From: Podocnemis expansa
Lineage: Eukaryota > Chordata > Testudines > Podocnemididae
Direction of reading: 5' to 3'
Length of the DNA: 64,000 nucleotides
Assembly: GCA_007922195.1 (NCBI GenBank)
Contig: ML681963.1
Coordinates: forward strand, 55,538,005 to 55,602,004
Shown piece by piece: positions 22,483 through 34,946 of this stretch. Made by a program: the position numbers and the translations under genes. The notes beneath the pieces are model-generated. The model ran no database searches and was not told where the DNA came from. It worked only from the letters and a program-made list of their open reading frames with translations. Every line of letters begins with the position of its first letter. Within the stretch, counting starts at the first letter, position 1.

Positions 22483-24755
22483 GCTCTAAAACAGCTTTTC
22501 TAACACCTTGGAGGAACTCGTCACATCCACTGAGCAGTATCTTACACCTCCTCTCCAGAAACATCCCACAGCCTGGTTAACTGCTGTATAGATTGATTTG
22601 AAACACTAACTGTAGGAGTGCACAATTGACACTCAGACCCTTTGTATGTGGATGTGGTTGTGCAATGGGGAGCCAGTGGTGGGAAGATCAGTTACCATAC
22701 ACAGAGGAGCAGTACCTTTAAGTCTGAAGCTACTGGTCCAACCCCTGCTTTCCTGCAGGTTTCACTTTTGCCCAGAAATAATGAAACAACAAAACCCTCC
22801 TCCCATGGAGAAATCCATGTCCTAAGATCAATGCTGCCTGGTGCTTTGTATCTGAGATATTCACAGTAACCTCAACCTGTATTTACCTAAATTTGGAAAT
22901 AGAAAAGACTCAGTGTAGTGAAGAACCTGTGATGTGTCATTGGTTGCCACAGAAAAACGCTCCTGGTTTTGAGCATGAGGCTCAAATTTTCACATTTTGA
23001 ACCTGTGAATGAAATGTTTTCCTCACCTGAAGTCCAGGTGTCTAAAAGCCTGTGGCAATTAGAATTACTGTGTCTCAAAAGAAAATCGACTGTTGTAAAA
23101 TGTGGCTCTACAACAGCCGAGAGTAAAACTACTAATATTTTCAATTAAAATTTGCATTTACTTTGTCACCTTCACCCAACTCCGATGATTCTGGCTGCCT
23201 GAGACACCTGGCAAGCAACTCCCACCACTAGAAGCTAGAGTGTTGTGATGGCATGAAGTATTCACACAGGCCAAGATTATTTAAGTGACTAGAAGTTTTG
23301 TGCACCCGGCATGAGACATCAGCAGCAGCCCTGGCTTTTCAGAAAAGTGATCGGCACTCATCCTCTGAGCATCAGGCCTCTTTACGAAGTCTCAAATTGG
23401 GCACCAAGATTCACTAGTCCCTTCTGACTATCTTGATTTTAGGATGACATTCACCCTTGCGCAGGGGTTAGCAATGAGGCCTACACCATCAGTGAAGTCT
23501 TTATTGCCCCTTAAAGCTGCACATGCCTTGGGCCGGGATTCAATCATATAACCACAAAACTTTAACACTGAATTTCCAAACCAGGGGCCTTGATAAACAT
23601 GACCTGATTTTCAAAGGTTTTGAGCACCTAAAGTTCCTAGAAACTTCCAGAGGATTTCTCGATCTTAGCACTTCCGCAGACCAGGCTACTTTTACATATG
23701 GGCCCTAGACTCATAAAGACAGCCAGAGCTGGAATTTTTGCCTCCACAGTCTTGACAGACACTCAGATGCTCACAGAAAGTTACACCGCGTCCCAGTGGC
23801 ACAGTAAATTCACTGCCAACTGTGTAGCAATATTGAGCAAAAGCTACCGCATGTTAATTAGCACAGTCTACAGAGTACACCAGAAACAAAGGCAGTGAGT
23901 AACTGTTACATATTCCAATGACAACTAAATTGGCCAACTTCTACATTCTTTTCCAGTGCAGTGGGGAGGTCTCCCTTTGACTGGAATTTATTTTTCCATC
24001 TCCCATTCATGATGATCCCTACCACGTTCCTCTGAAATAAGCATGCAGACTGGGGGAAAAGGGTGGGTTCATTTTCTGTGTTCTTGGAAAGTTCTCCATG
24101 GGCTTTGTAGTCTGCAGGGATGGACAGCTGAACACTTTTTCCATAACAGTAGGTTCATATCTTGAAAGAGTAATAATGACATTAATTAGAGCTCTAGTAA
24201 TACCTTTCCTCAGGCTGCCATTTAAACTCTTTTGGCACAGCACAACCAGTGGAAGGATGCCTAGTTTTCTGAAAGTAAAGCAATAAAACTTGATATAATG
24301 ATCCTGTTCTGGTTTTGATCCTTTTATGCTGGGATTTTCCTTTTTTCCCCTGTGCAATGTCCAGAACAGTGGCCAATGGATGCACCAACCCTATCAGCGT
24401 CAATAAGCAAAGCCAGACTCCCTCCTGCCACTCTGCTTTTTCAAAGGCTCTTGGAGTTTGCAAGCAGTAGCCTTGATCAAAGGTAACCGGTGTTCACCAG
24501 TTTGACTCTTCTTCTCAGCCATTTGCTCATTCTATTCCCACTACTGGCAAGGTTGTGTTTTGTTGACTCACACGCAGAATTCACAGAGGGAGAGATCTGC
24601 CTTCATGCATATGGCTTGTATTAGGCCTATGCACTACTTAAATGCTATCTTAAGGACTCATGTCACCTGGCCCCTCCACTTGGGGATGAATTCCAACCAC
24701 ACATCAATGATAGAAAGGCAAACCCTCCTCTCATCTCCTAGCCCCCATTACAGGA
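22483..24755. other. No gene recognised; 24000-24500 may hold conserved non-coding DNA
   Basis: No repeat signature is seen in 24000-24500, and it contains ATTAATTAGAGC and AATAAAACTTG words in otherwise complex sequence. No exon could be supported anywhere in the interval. Confidence 0.35.
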
Positions 24756-24757
24756 CT

Positions 24758-25305
24758 GCTCGCTACTGTAAATTCTCCATTGGCTTTGTCCAGTCTAGTT
24801 TTAAATTCCTCAAGCCATGAAACCCTCACTGTCTCCCTCCAGAGATGCTTTTACAGGCTAACAGATCTCACTAGCAGGATATTTTTTCTAATATTCACCT
24901 TAAATATTTGTTTGCTCAGTTTCATCCCCATGAATTATGGCTCCAAACATTTATTCTCCCCCTCTGAAGTGTTCACACCCTTCAGTTATCTACAGACAAA
25001 TATTTCCCCACCTAGTTATTTAGCTAAACTATCCATGCTTTAGTTATTTTTTAGGAGCTGTGCCTATCCCAATGGAATCCATGTAATATCTGCCATGAGA
25101 GCAGGATCTAGCCTCTAATCTTTCTTGATAAGCTTCCTGCCAGTCACTGTTTATTCGAGTGTATTGAAGAACTTCCAGTCATTCTTTCCCAGTTTCACTG
25201 ATACTTCCTAGTTCTCAAGGATTGTTTGTACACAGAACAATACACAGCCCTGCCATATCGTGCCTGCTTCAGTCTCCTTTATAGCTGAAACTGCAAATAC
25301 TGCTA
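24758..25305 (-). mobile_element. Old CR1/L3-like LINE fragment
   Basis: TTGTCCAGTCTAGTTTTAAATTCCTCAAG, then CACTGTCTCCCTCCAGAG, then AACAGATCTCACTAGCAGG and TTCATCCCCATGAATTATG follow in order the antisense 3' region of CR1/L3-type LINEs. It is diverged and has no coding capacity. Confidence 0.6.
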
Positions 25306-27080
25306 TTGACCTACATGGTCTCCAACAAACTTAGTCAGGTACCCTACATTCGAGATGCAGAGGATCACAAAGGCTTTTTTTTTTTAAATGCATTTATATC
25401 AGATTGCCACATTCTTATTCAGCCAGCAAATATATTTGATAACCATATTGATCAAAGTATTACCAAACATCTTGCCCTTGTTCCAGGACTAACGAGTCAT
25501 GTGCTTCTTAATTCTAATCCCAGCTGTGGCACAGTCTCCTTTGCAAGTGTTGAGCACTACCATGATTGATGAATTCAGTCCTTCCAAACTAGGGGACAGT
25601 TACTAAAGTAAACAGCTCTGATCACAAACCCAGAGCAACAGACTTCCACACACACAGCTTGCATTCCAGGTTAGTCTCCCTTGTTTACTAGCCTCCACAC
25701 TTGCCTGGAAATATACATAGCACATACAGACATCTCATTGCTGCAAGCATGTATTATTACACCTCCAAAGGGGTCAATCCTGGCCTTCATTTCAAACAAT
25801 CTTTCATGGCACTGGTCTAGACAAGAGAAATTTCCTGAAAACTTCCAAGCAATTTTAAAACTGGCTGAGCTAATTTGATGTTAAAGCTGGACCCCTGAAA
25901 TTCTTCCATGTTAGAACAAGCTGATGGCTCGGTGATTTTGAGTACATACTAGTGCAACTCCATTTGGTGGATTGTTTCATTTTAGCTCATAGTAGGTGGG
26001 ATCAGAACCAGGCCTAGAAAAGGCAGAAATAGGAAAGCCTATGGGCCAATCTACTCCATTCCTCTGGGCCACCCTCTATTATATATTCTTTAGTGGTCTG
26101 TCAGCTCCAGCTGTAAGAGACCCAGCCCTAGACAGGACTTTCACCACTTGTCTAGGGAAGAACATTCTCTGGCTTAATAGATCCCGGCATCAGTATCTAA
26201 TAATCAGTCTAAACTTCCCCATTCTCCATAGAGTGTCCCATTTAACGAACTAATCCACCAATTCATGTGGTTAAGTTTTAATGGGCCTTGATAAGAATGA
26301 ATGCCCCATCACAGCTGGACTTAAACAGGAACTCAGTGCCCAAGAACATGGGGTAAAGAATGTGCCAGTTCAGCATTTGGCTTCTCTCTGTGGCCCTTCA
26401 ACATTTGGTGATTCACCCACATCGCCCATAAACAAAGCAAACTGTGGTCCAGCCAAGCCACCAGCACAAGACCTTCTCATCCCCACTGGTCCCATCCAGA
26501 CTCTCTCCCCATAATCCTGCTGCTGCCCCTTGTCGACAATGTCCTCTCAGTGTGGGAATGGTGAGGGCAGCCCACCCGCTGATGGACGGCCCAGCTTGGT
26601 TCCCATGGAGAAGAATGTGTGTATTTATTTAAACTGTGATTCTATCAGATCCTGTTCCATGCAACTGTTTTTATATTTATTTCATCTCGGGAACGAATGG
26701 TGACATGGTCCCAGCACTGGTTGTCAGGCAGCCCCATGCCCTCTGACAGAAACTGCTCGTTTAATCCTGGGCTGCCAATTATTTCAGTGCAGGGCTACAC
26801 ATGAGGGAAAGTGATGGTTGATACCCTTCCTATTTCAGTGTGTTTAATTTCAACTCCTGGAATTGGAATTCCAGCAGTTTTATTAAAACCAGACTCATTA
26901 CTTTATCGCAAAGGAGAGTTGGAAACTATTTGGCGGGGAACCTTTGGGGTGGGGCGGGGCCTGATTCAATAACAAGTGTGGAATGCATCTGGAGAGGCAC
27001 AGTGCCGCTCAATCACACTTTTCACTGTGGAGCTAGGCGGCGGAGGGGTGGAAGGGGAGGCTGTAGGGTTATCCGAATGC
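25306..27080. other. No gene recognised; candidate conserved element at 26500-27030
   Basis: Positions 26500-27030 carry no repeat signature and include ATTTATTTAAACTGTGATTC, paired GGAATTGGAATTCC and a GC box (GGGGCGGGGCC at about 26951-26961). This could be a regulatory element or a distal non-coding exon, but the evidence is composition only. Confidence 0.3.
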
Positions 27081-27084
27081 AAGG

Positions 27085-27830
27085 GGAGATAAGAGAATAT
27101 AAGAGCTGCCATACCAGGTCAGACCATGGTCCATCTCACCCACTATCTTGTCTTTGAGAGAGATCCCTATCTAAGCTCCAGGAGAAGTGTACAACACAGG
27201 ACAATGATGGGGGTCAGCCACCTGTCTTCCCTTCCCAGCTTCCAGAAGACAGAAAGTTGTGTGGGGCTGTGTCCCTAGTTATCTGGCTAATAGCCATTGA
27301 TGGCCCTATCCTCCATGAATTTATCCAGGTCTTTTCTGTACCCAGTTATGCTTTTGACCATTACAACATTCCCAGGCAAAGAGTTCCACAGGTTAGTTGT
27401 ATGTTGTGTGGAAAAGTATTTCCACCTGTTTGAATTAAACCCAATGCCTATTAATTACATTGGGTGACTCCTACTTTTAGTATTTTATGATGGGGAAAAC
27501 AACATTTCTCTACTCACCTTCCCCACACCAGCCATGATTTTATACACCTTTCCCATACACCCATCCCTTTGGTTCTATCTCTTCTAAGCAGAGCAGCCCT
27601 AATCCTTTTAGTTTCTTCTCATGAATCATACTCTGGATCATCTTGGTTGCCCTTCTTTGAACCTCTTCCAGCTCCATTGTATCCATTCTGAGCCTGGATG
27701 ACCAGAGTAGGACACAGTAATTCATTGTGTAGGCACACTGTCTATTTATATAGTGGCATTATGATATTTTATTTCCCTTTCCTAATACTTTCTGATACTC
27801 TGTTAGCCATTTTGACCAATCCTTTGCTCT
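27085..27830 (-). mobile_element. CR1-family LINE fragment including the reverse-transcriptase C-terminal region
   Basis: On the minus strand, 27725-27540 encodes a stretch with ELEEVQRRATKMIQ and KLKGLGLLCLEE, the C-terminal part of CR1 ORF2 downstream of the RT domain. The remainder (ATAAGAGCTGCCATACCAGGTCAGACC and GGCAAAGAGTTCCACAGG) is the adjoining antisense 3' part of sauropsid CR1 copies. It is broken and incomplete. Confidence 0.85.
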
Positions 27831-28394
27831 GAGCTAGTTTTCAGAGAACTACCCTTGGTAACCCATCTATGCCCTGGATGCTCAAAGCTAATATAGACCC
27901 CATCATTATGTACATAGGGAGGAAAGGGAGAAGACACTTGTTGGGAAGGCCCAGCTTCCCCCAAAGGAGGATGGATGATGAAAGTGCCCCCATGAGCCGG
28001 TTGTCTCCTCCAGATCATGTGATCTCTCCTCGGAATCAGGAGCAGGAAGTAGACACCCAGACGCCCGTGTGTTGGAAAGCCTCTTGCAGAGGACTTTTTC
28101 ATGAGCAGCACAAAACATTCTCTGAATCAGAGAATATTCTCCTGAGAGCACCTTCACCACACCACAGCCAGGCAACACATTAAGGACTCCTGGGAAGCCT
28201 GCAAATTACTGTCAAACAAACTGACTGAGTGGCCATGAACTTAGGCCATCAAAATAAAGATGGGGAATACAAGGCTGTGCCCTGGCCTGCAGGGATTCGT
28301 CTCTTGGCTTTTTAGGTAAAGCTTTGCACCAAAAGCAGCTGTTTTCAGTGTTAATGTCACTCATGGGTGCCTAGAATCATAGGTCCACAACAGA
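27831..28394. other. No gene or clear repeat recognised
   Basis: Overlapping open frames near 27803-28183 on both strands show no recognisable domain. Confidence 0.45.
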
Positions 28395-28600
28395 AAGCTT
28401 AGGGTGCAGGAAGGCTGGACTTGTGCTTACGGTGCCGGCCTGTAGGTTCAATTCTTACCTGAGGGTACTGACCCATTGGGCAAGTCACTTCCTCTGTTGG
28501 TCCCTGTTCCATAATAGAAGCTCTGCTACAATGGTAAAGTCTCTATTAAATAATGGCAGGAAAGCGCTCTGAGAGGCTCCAATGGGAAATGATAGAGACT
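28395..28600 (+). repeat. tRNA-derived SINE, diverged
   Basis: The head GGTGCAGGAAGGCTGG, the box B-like GTAGGTTCAATTCTTACC and the body TTGGGCAAGTCACTTCC and AAAGCGCTCTGAGAGGC are in the order of sauropsid tRNA-derived SINEs. Confidence 0.7.
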
Positions 28601-31283
28601 GTTACGGTGAGCATTGTTATAATATAAAGCAAGGGTGGTCAGTCCAGCTTACCAGCACTAATGGAAATATCACAATTATTCCTTTACATTGCTACAAAAA
28701 AGTCAGATACATAGGTATGGTTGATGTACACCAGTGTTCATTCATTTACACAACTTGTGTGTGGAATAATAGCAGTTCTATCCAGTCTAATCTGACTAAT
28801 TTAACACCATAGTCTGCCCCTTACGTTCTGAACACCCAAGCAATAACAGAGGTCATATCAATTGAATAATTTGCATTTAATTCATTTGACTAATTTAGTT
28901 TATGTACGACACTCAGATACAATGGAGCATGGGGGCATGTAAATAATTAGGGAGAGTTGGATTAGATTGATTTTGTGTTTGCAGAATAGCCAAGAATTAT
29001 TTCCCCAAACTTCTTCATTGTTAGACTTTAATTGGCTACTGTACTTCTCACAAAATGTTTTACTCTAGGGGCTGATCAAGACTCTGTAAAATATGAACTG
29101 ATTTACTTAGCTATAATTGATTAGATATGTCACCTAGTGTTGTTTCAGTTTCCCTGATTGACTGATAATAGGCATGAATTTATATGTGCAGATTCCCACA
29201 AAAACACAGGCCTCTGACTTTGAAATCCTCCCTTGAAAGATTTTTTTACATCAAAAGTTGATCTCTCAACCATTTGCAGAAAGCAAAATATGGAACAACT
29301 GAAACAAGATCATTTGAAAAATGTGAAAGAATATGGGCATGATGTCTTATTTTGCATTATTCACCCAGATCTAATGAACCCTGCAAATCCTTAGTTCTTA
29401 ACCCCTGCTGCTCCAGAAACATCAGCACAAACACTGAAGAAAATGCTTTTCAGATTAAGCAGATACTAAAGATGTCTAAGAAAATAAACAGAAAAATATT
29501 CCAGAAAAAATAATGAAAAAGACCCCTGTGGGAGAATGTGGGCTAATAACTAATTAATGTTTGTGACTTGTGCAGAGGAGATCCTGGAGCCAAACAGGAA
29601 GGGTAAGGCAAGGGGAGGACTGCAAGTTTATTGGTCTTGGATTATTCACTAGAGATGTATAAATTAAACCTGCTTCTCCCAGAGGATGCAAAGACAGGGC
29701 CCTTTCTCAAAACATTCCTGGCTGACGCCAAAGAGGGCCTGACGCACACACCCTACAAGTGTGAAAAAATGCCCTGTCAAATTTCATGTTTGAATAAACA
29801 TGACGAGAGACAACATGAGCTGAGGGGCTCTCACCCAACACCCATTCAACCAAGGGCTAAGCAGAGCGAGGAGGGCACAGTGGGCTTTCACACACAAGAA
29901 TGTTAATCATACCGGGTACAATTTAATAAATGAGCTGTTACTCTGCTGCGTGCTCTACTCTCCCTACGCCTGAGAGAGGGTGGGCAGTGGCATCGGCTCC
30001 TAAGCTTGGGCTTCAGCCAGGGGACATAAAAACATCTTAGCTCTAAATCCTCTCTTCTCCACCCCCCCCCCCCGACCCATTACTGTCAACAGGGTAGGGT
30101 TTTCTCGTAGCCCACCTTGTTTCTGTGCTTCCCAGGCTGCTGAGTCCACTCTTGGTTCTAATCACATCTGCTCCAGATCCCCTCCTACACCTGCTCTGGA
30201 CAGGATTAGACAATATGGCACTTAAAATGGCAGCAGCCCCCTGCTCCTGTCCCACATTAATGCCCCCGCTACTCTACCAGCAGCAGATCTTCATCAGTGG
30301 AAAGATTCTAGTGTCCTTGTCAGTCACCCTCTTGGTAACCTTCCAAGGCCCTCAATGGATTTCCCACCTTCTCACAAGGCAAAAGGCTGCACATCCTATT
30401 GCTAATGTCCCTGTCCAATCCAGCCCCACCTATTCTGGGCATGAATCTTTTCATCACTGCTCCTCCAGGCCTGAAATCTGACCAGACCAAGCCCTATTGC
30501 TCTCCGTGGCCTATGTATAGTCAAGAGCAGGATCTGGCGCAGTGTCTCCCTCTTCTCCTGAATCTTCTTTCTCCGCTCATCTGTTCAAAGCCATACCTGA
30601 TCGCAGTCACTGATTCTGCTGCAAAGGAAGCCAGGCTCCCAGCTAGCACAGCTGCACCATTCAGCATCACTGCCCTCACTGTTGATCACAGTCTTGACAT
30701 CATTAATCCTTTTTCAGGTTGGGTCCCCCTGACCCTACACTTGTCCATTCAGCCTGTGCTCACCACTCAACAGTGTCTCTTCCTTGGCAAGCTCCACCCT
30801 GTCCAGCTTGCAGATGCCCTACCTTCTCTCAATGGGACTAGCACCTCACTGTGTTCTTCAAAGGCCAGTAGCACAGGCTCTATTATGCCTAGATAATATT
30901 GCAAGGGGTACTGTAGGAATGTGTCTCAAATGGTCACTCTGTTTGGATCATCTGTGCAGCCTGAAGCCATGAACTTTGGATCTTTGACCGTAAGAGCCTA
31001 ACTGGCTAATCCAAAAGACCAGATCCTCCATTGTCATGCAGGCAGTAGAAAGCCACATACCTTTGGTCCAGCAACTGGAAAGGGATGAAGGCACATTTGG
31101 CCAACCTGTTGATGGATGGATAACCAGACATATAAGCATTGAGTGGGTTCACTAGCTAGCCAGACATACTTGTGTGACTTAGAATCTGGTTCCTAAACTC
31201 TGGGGGGATCCAACTCCCACATGGAATCTCTCTCATTCTAGTGAAACCCTGATTCTAACCTACTGGATTCTTCCCACCCTCCT
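28601..31283. other. No gene recognised; AT-rich block at 28850-29500
   Basis: 28850-29100 is rich in ATTTGCAT, TTAATT and AATAATT words without repeat signatures. 30061-30074 is a C-run. Nothing coding is supported, including the 165-codon frame at 30399. Confidence 0.4.
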
Positions 31284-31570
31284 CTTTGAGGCCATGTCTA
31301 CACTAGAGAGCTTACAGGGGCATGGTTGTACTGCTGCAGCTGTGTGACTGTCAGTCGCTAGTGAAGCTCCTCTAAGTTGATGCGAGAGGGTTCTCTCATC
31401 AACGTAACTAAAATACCACCAGCCAGCAGTAGTAGCTATGCTGGTGGGAAAAGCTCTCCTGCTGACACAGTTCTGTCCACACTGGCACTTACTTTGGTGT
31501 AACTTACGTCGCTCTGGGTTTTTGGTTTTTTTTCACATCCCTAAGTGCAGAAAGTTATACCAACATACAT
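31284..31570. mobile_element. MITE with GGCCATGTCTACACTAG end
   Basis: GAGGCCATGTCTACACTAG begins the element. Internal CATCAACGTAACTAAAA, GCTCTCCTGCTGACAC and CTTACGTCGCTCTGG are typical of this sauropsid MITE. The right terminus is lost. Confidence 0.7.
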
Positions 31571-33165
31571 GGTAGTCTTCATGGCAACATGCAATGCTGC
31601 TGTGTCCCAGATGCCCCTGGCCCATTGCAGCAGGTAAAAGTGGGTAGCTGACCTCTGTCACCTTTGTTGCAGGAAGTGTGATGATTTCCTTCTTTACATC
31701 CATTACTGTAATATTTGCAGAATAAAGGCTAAATTCTGCAGCTGAATTATTCACTAGAAATTATTTGCCCTGCTCTGTATGTAACCAAGACAAATACATG
31801 CACTTGCACTAACTCCCCCAGGGATAATTTGCCTGAGCAGTCAGGATCAAAAGCTCTGCATGATGTTCCAATAACCAAGTACCTTGAAGTCTTTCCACAG
31901 CCCATGTTTCGTCTATCTCTGTATATCCACATACACTCAAGCAGGAGATTTTCCCAAGATTAATGTAGGATATTTTGGCAGGAGCATGGACCACCTCCCA
32001 CCACGTCTAGCAAGAAGGAGTGTAAATCATGGCTTTCCCCACCACTCCCTTGAATCCCTCCATGGCTAGAGCTATTCCTTTGAGTGAAATTGCTCCTGGA
32101 GTTTTGCAGAATCTCTGTTTGTCCATGTTTCATATCCTGAAAGGTGCAGACCCAAGGCACTGGTGGATGCTTTATCTAGCTATCCGTCTCCAACCATCCA
32201 GTGCACTGGGAGGGGCATGGTTGCCATTTTTACCATTTATCTGGTGCCAGAAAATAAACCAGAGTCCAGGGGAACAAACTAAAAACCATACACAAACACG
32301 TTGCCTTTTAAAGCAACCACCAAGGGATTCTTCCTCAATCATTTCATATCCACTGGCATTAAATGTTCAGCAAAGTCTTTGGTTCTCCCTGGTGGGTGAA
32401 CAGGAGCTGTTACCCACTTCTGGCACTGAGGTTCAGTATGGGGCAGCCCTGGAATTCAGAGCTGACAAGCAACTAGTCACAGTTCAAGAACAGGGAGGGT
32501 TACTTTCTCACCTTTTCCACCAGCTCCAGTTTAAAAAAACAAAAGTGTGAGAAATGGTTTCTCCCTCACCCCCTCCCCTTATATTTTAACTTGTTTCCAT
32601 TGAGGGAAAAAGCATGGATTAAAAACAAAAACAAAAAACAAAAGAAAAAAATCCTGAAACTGGCAAACCAAAATAGTTCAGTTTACAAATCTGAAACAAC
32701 ACAAATCTGTTCATTTTGATTTTTCACTATGAAATTTCTTGCAGACAACTAATATTTATTGACTGAAAAAAACTTCAAATATCACTTGTGTGGAAAATGT
32801 TGGCGTTCCAACTTGCTCTGCTCTACAGATGGATGGATGGACGGATATAAAAAGCTGGACAGATTGGTAAACAAAGAAAGGGGCTGTGTTTCTCAATTAA
32901 TGCTATTCACAGTGAATAATTCATCCTGCTCTACAAGGCCCATCCTTCTACCAGTACAAAAGAAGTCAAGGTAACTGGTTATCGGGGGGAGGGCAAAAGT
33001 CCCTTCAGTTTGGTTACACTGGAAGTGGAGTTTTTCAGGAACATTGGAAGCTCTGCCAGTTCTATTGTTTCTTTAAATAACATTGTCAACAGAGGTTTTA
33101 AAAGTGTGATCAGTCAATCAAAACAAACAGATCTGAGTAAAAATTGAAGCTCACAGTAGAAATAT
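31571..33165. other. No gene recognised
   Basis: Only a (GGAT)n microsatellite at 32829-32846 and A-runs at 32619-32652 stand out. Confidence 0.45.
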
Positions 33166-33167
33166 TT

Positions 33168-34525
33168 GCTACTAGCACATGGTCATGTGGTTAAAGCACT
33201 GGACTGGGACTCAGGCATTCTGGGGGCAGTGTCCAGCTCTGTCATTAGCCACCCCTCTCCCCATGTCTCCCTAAACAAATCACTTGATCTCTGCATTAGG
33301 GTTCCCAGCTGCACATGGGATAATAGCACCTGTGTAAGGCAGGCTTAGAAACTGTGCCTAACAGCTTCCGGGGGGGGGGGGGGGGGGGGGGATTAATCTG
33401 CATGGGTTTGGTATTTGCATGAGCACAAAGAACATAGATTAGCATAGTTGCATTATGGGTGCAGGGCAATATGGGTGATAGTATTTGGGTTTATTTGATC
33501 ACAAATCTGTCAAATATCTGTAATTCTACTGAAGAGAAACATGAAATACTGTCTTTTGTGATATGCTACTCCCTGATTGTTCCAAATCTGTTTGTGTTAG
33601 TTAAAGGGTAAAAGCTACCCTTAGCAGAAAAGAAACTTATAAGAGAGGCCACTGCCTATTTCAGCCTGGAAAATAGAAGATAGGGGTGTGGGTTGCACAG
33701 CTTAGTCTGGAATTATGCTTGAGGTATTTACTGCACTGCTCTGGCCCCACTGTCAAATAGTAGATCTGGCTAGGCTTCTTATGAGGCCTTTCTTTGTTAT
33801 TTTAATAGAAGAAACTGTTTGCAGCTACTTGAGGTTTAAAAGTTGAAATCACTAAGAGAGGAAAATTCTCTCTCTGAGCTGAATCACTGAAGAGAAGCAG
33901 TAGATGGAGTGAGTGACCAGTGGTGGGCTGGATGGTGTGAGTGACTGGTGGGTGGAGCTGGTGGACAGTGGGTAGAGCCAAGTGATGGTGCTAGTGTACA
34001 GAGTGAGTGACCAATGGTTGGTGCTGGTGAACAGCTGGTGTGAAAGATGCCCCCCACATATCCTGGGATTTGTTGGGAGCTTGTTTAGCACTGATTCTCC
34101 AGATCAGCACTGGTTTTGTTATTGAGTTTTGCATGTTCTGTTATGTGGTATGAATTGTTGGGAACCTTGCTCTGCACTGATTTTCCAGATCAGTGCTGAT
34201 TTTTGTTATTGGGCCTTTTACATTCTGTTTTATTATTAAACGTTCTGTATACTACACTCAGACTCATGCTTGTGAGCAGGGAAGCATTGCCTCTTTGGGG
34301 TGCCCAGGGAATAGTGCATGATTTCCCAGAAAACTGGGTGGGGGCTTGAGCCGGTTGGTGATGTAACATTATTTGTGAACCCCTAGATATAGAACCTGGC
34401 CCTTGTTCTGCCATCTCGCCCTGGCAGAAGCGTTACACCTGCTTTGTCCAACTTGCCTGTTAGATTAGCTCTGTTGTCGGGACTGGCCCTCACTGTGAAT
34501 TGTACAGAGCCTAGCAGTACAAAAA
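33168..34525 (+). repeat. tRNA-derived SINE interrupted by a solo LTR
   Basis: The head (TGTGGTTAAAGCACTGGACTGGGACTCAGG and CCAGCTCTGTCATTAGCC) runs to 33332. The tail resumes at 34438 with CCTGCTTTGTCCAACTTGCC and TTAGATTAGCTCTGTTG and ends TTGTACAGAGCCTAGCAG. Removing the LTR and one copy of CCTG restores a continuous SINE. Confidence 0.85.
33333..34437 (+). mobile_element. Solo LTR, 1105 bp, with 4-bp TSD CCTG
   Basis: The ends TGTAA and TTACA form a 5-bp inverted repeat. The CCTG duplication (33329-33332 and 34438-34441) is perfect and lies within a SINE that reads through once the LTR is removed. The sequence aligns along its length with the inverted copy at 34947-36314. A 4-bp TSD and TG..CA ends suit an endogenous-retrovirus LTR. 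It contains a poly(G) run near 33371-33391 that the other copy has as only six Gs. Confidence 0.9.
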
Positions 34526-34942
34526 CAACAATGTTAAAACCCTTTGGGAGAAATGACATGGGTATTTAAAATGGAGGGAGACTGGCTGGGTATGAGCTGA
34601 GACAGAGAGAAGTCCAAGCCCACCCCTGCAAAGGTGAAATCTCAGGTACCCAGTCACAGTGAACAGCGTTATGGCCACTAGTCTGCCAGCATCCCAGGCC
34701 ACAGGAGGGTCACACCTAAAGCAGATTCAGCCCCAACTCAGGCAGTTCAACCAGCATCAGCCCAATCCAGTGTATGAGCCCTTCACTTGTTAAACAGCCC
34801 AGCACAGCAGACATTTACACAGTACCCTGTGAGCACACAGAGATCTGTCCCACCAATCCACCCAGCTTGCCCAAAGCTAGGGGAGCTGTACCTGAAGCAA
34901 GAAAAGAGTGTAGCTAGACTAAGCTGGAGCTTGGAATAGAAG
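34526..34942. other. Spacer between the two LTRs; nothing recognised
   Basis: No primer-binding site, polypurine tract or retroviral frame is visible, consistent with two independent solo LTRs. Confidence 0.5.
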
Positions 34943-34946
34943 CTAG

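Noticed and set aside
30399..30896. 165-codon open frame as a gene
   Set aside because: No domain, no start context, no splice-supported neighbours, and overlapping frames of similar length nearby.
33168..33332. Functional tRNA gene
   Set aside because: The tRNA-like head belongs to a SINE: box-like words are degraded, no cloverleaf closes, and a SINE body follows.
33371..33391. Poly(G) runs (also 7546, 18919, 39079, 48327) as functional tracts
   Set aside because: Homopolymer length is unreliable in assemblies and the runs lie in repeats; no further support.
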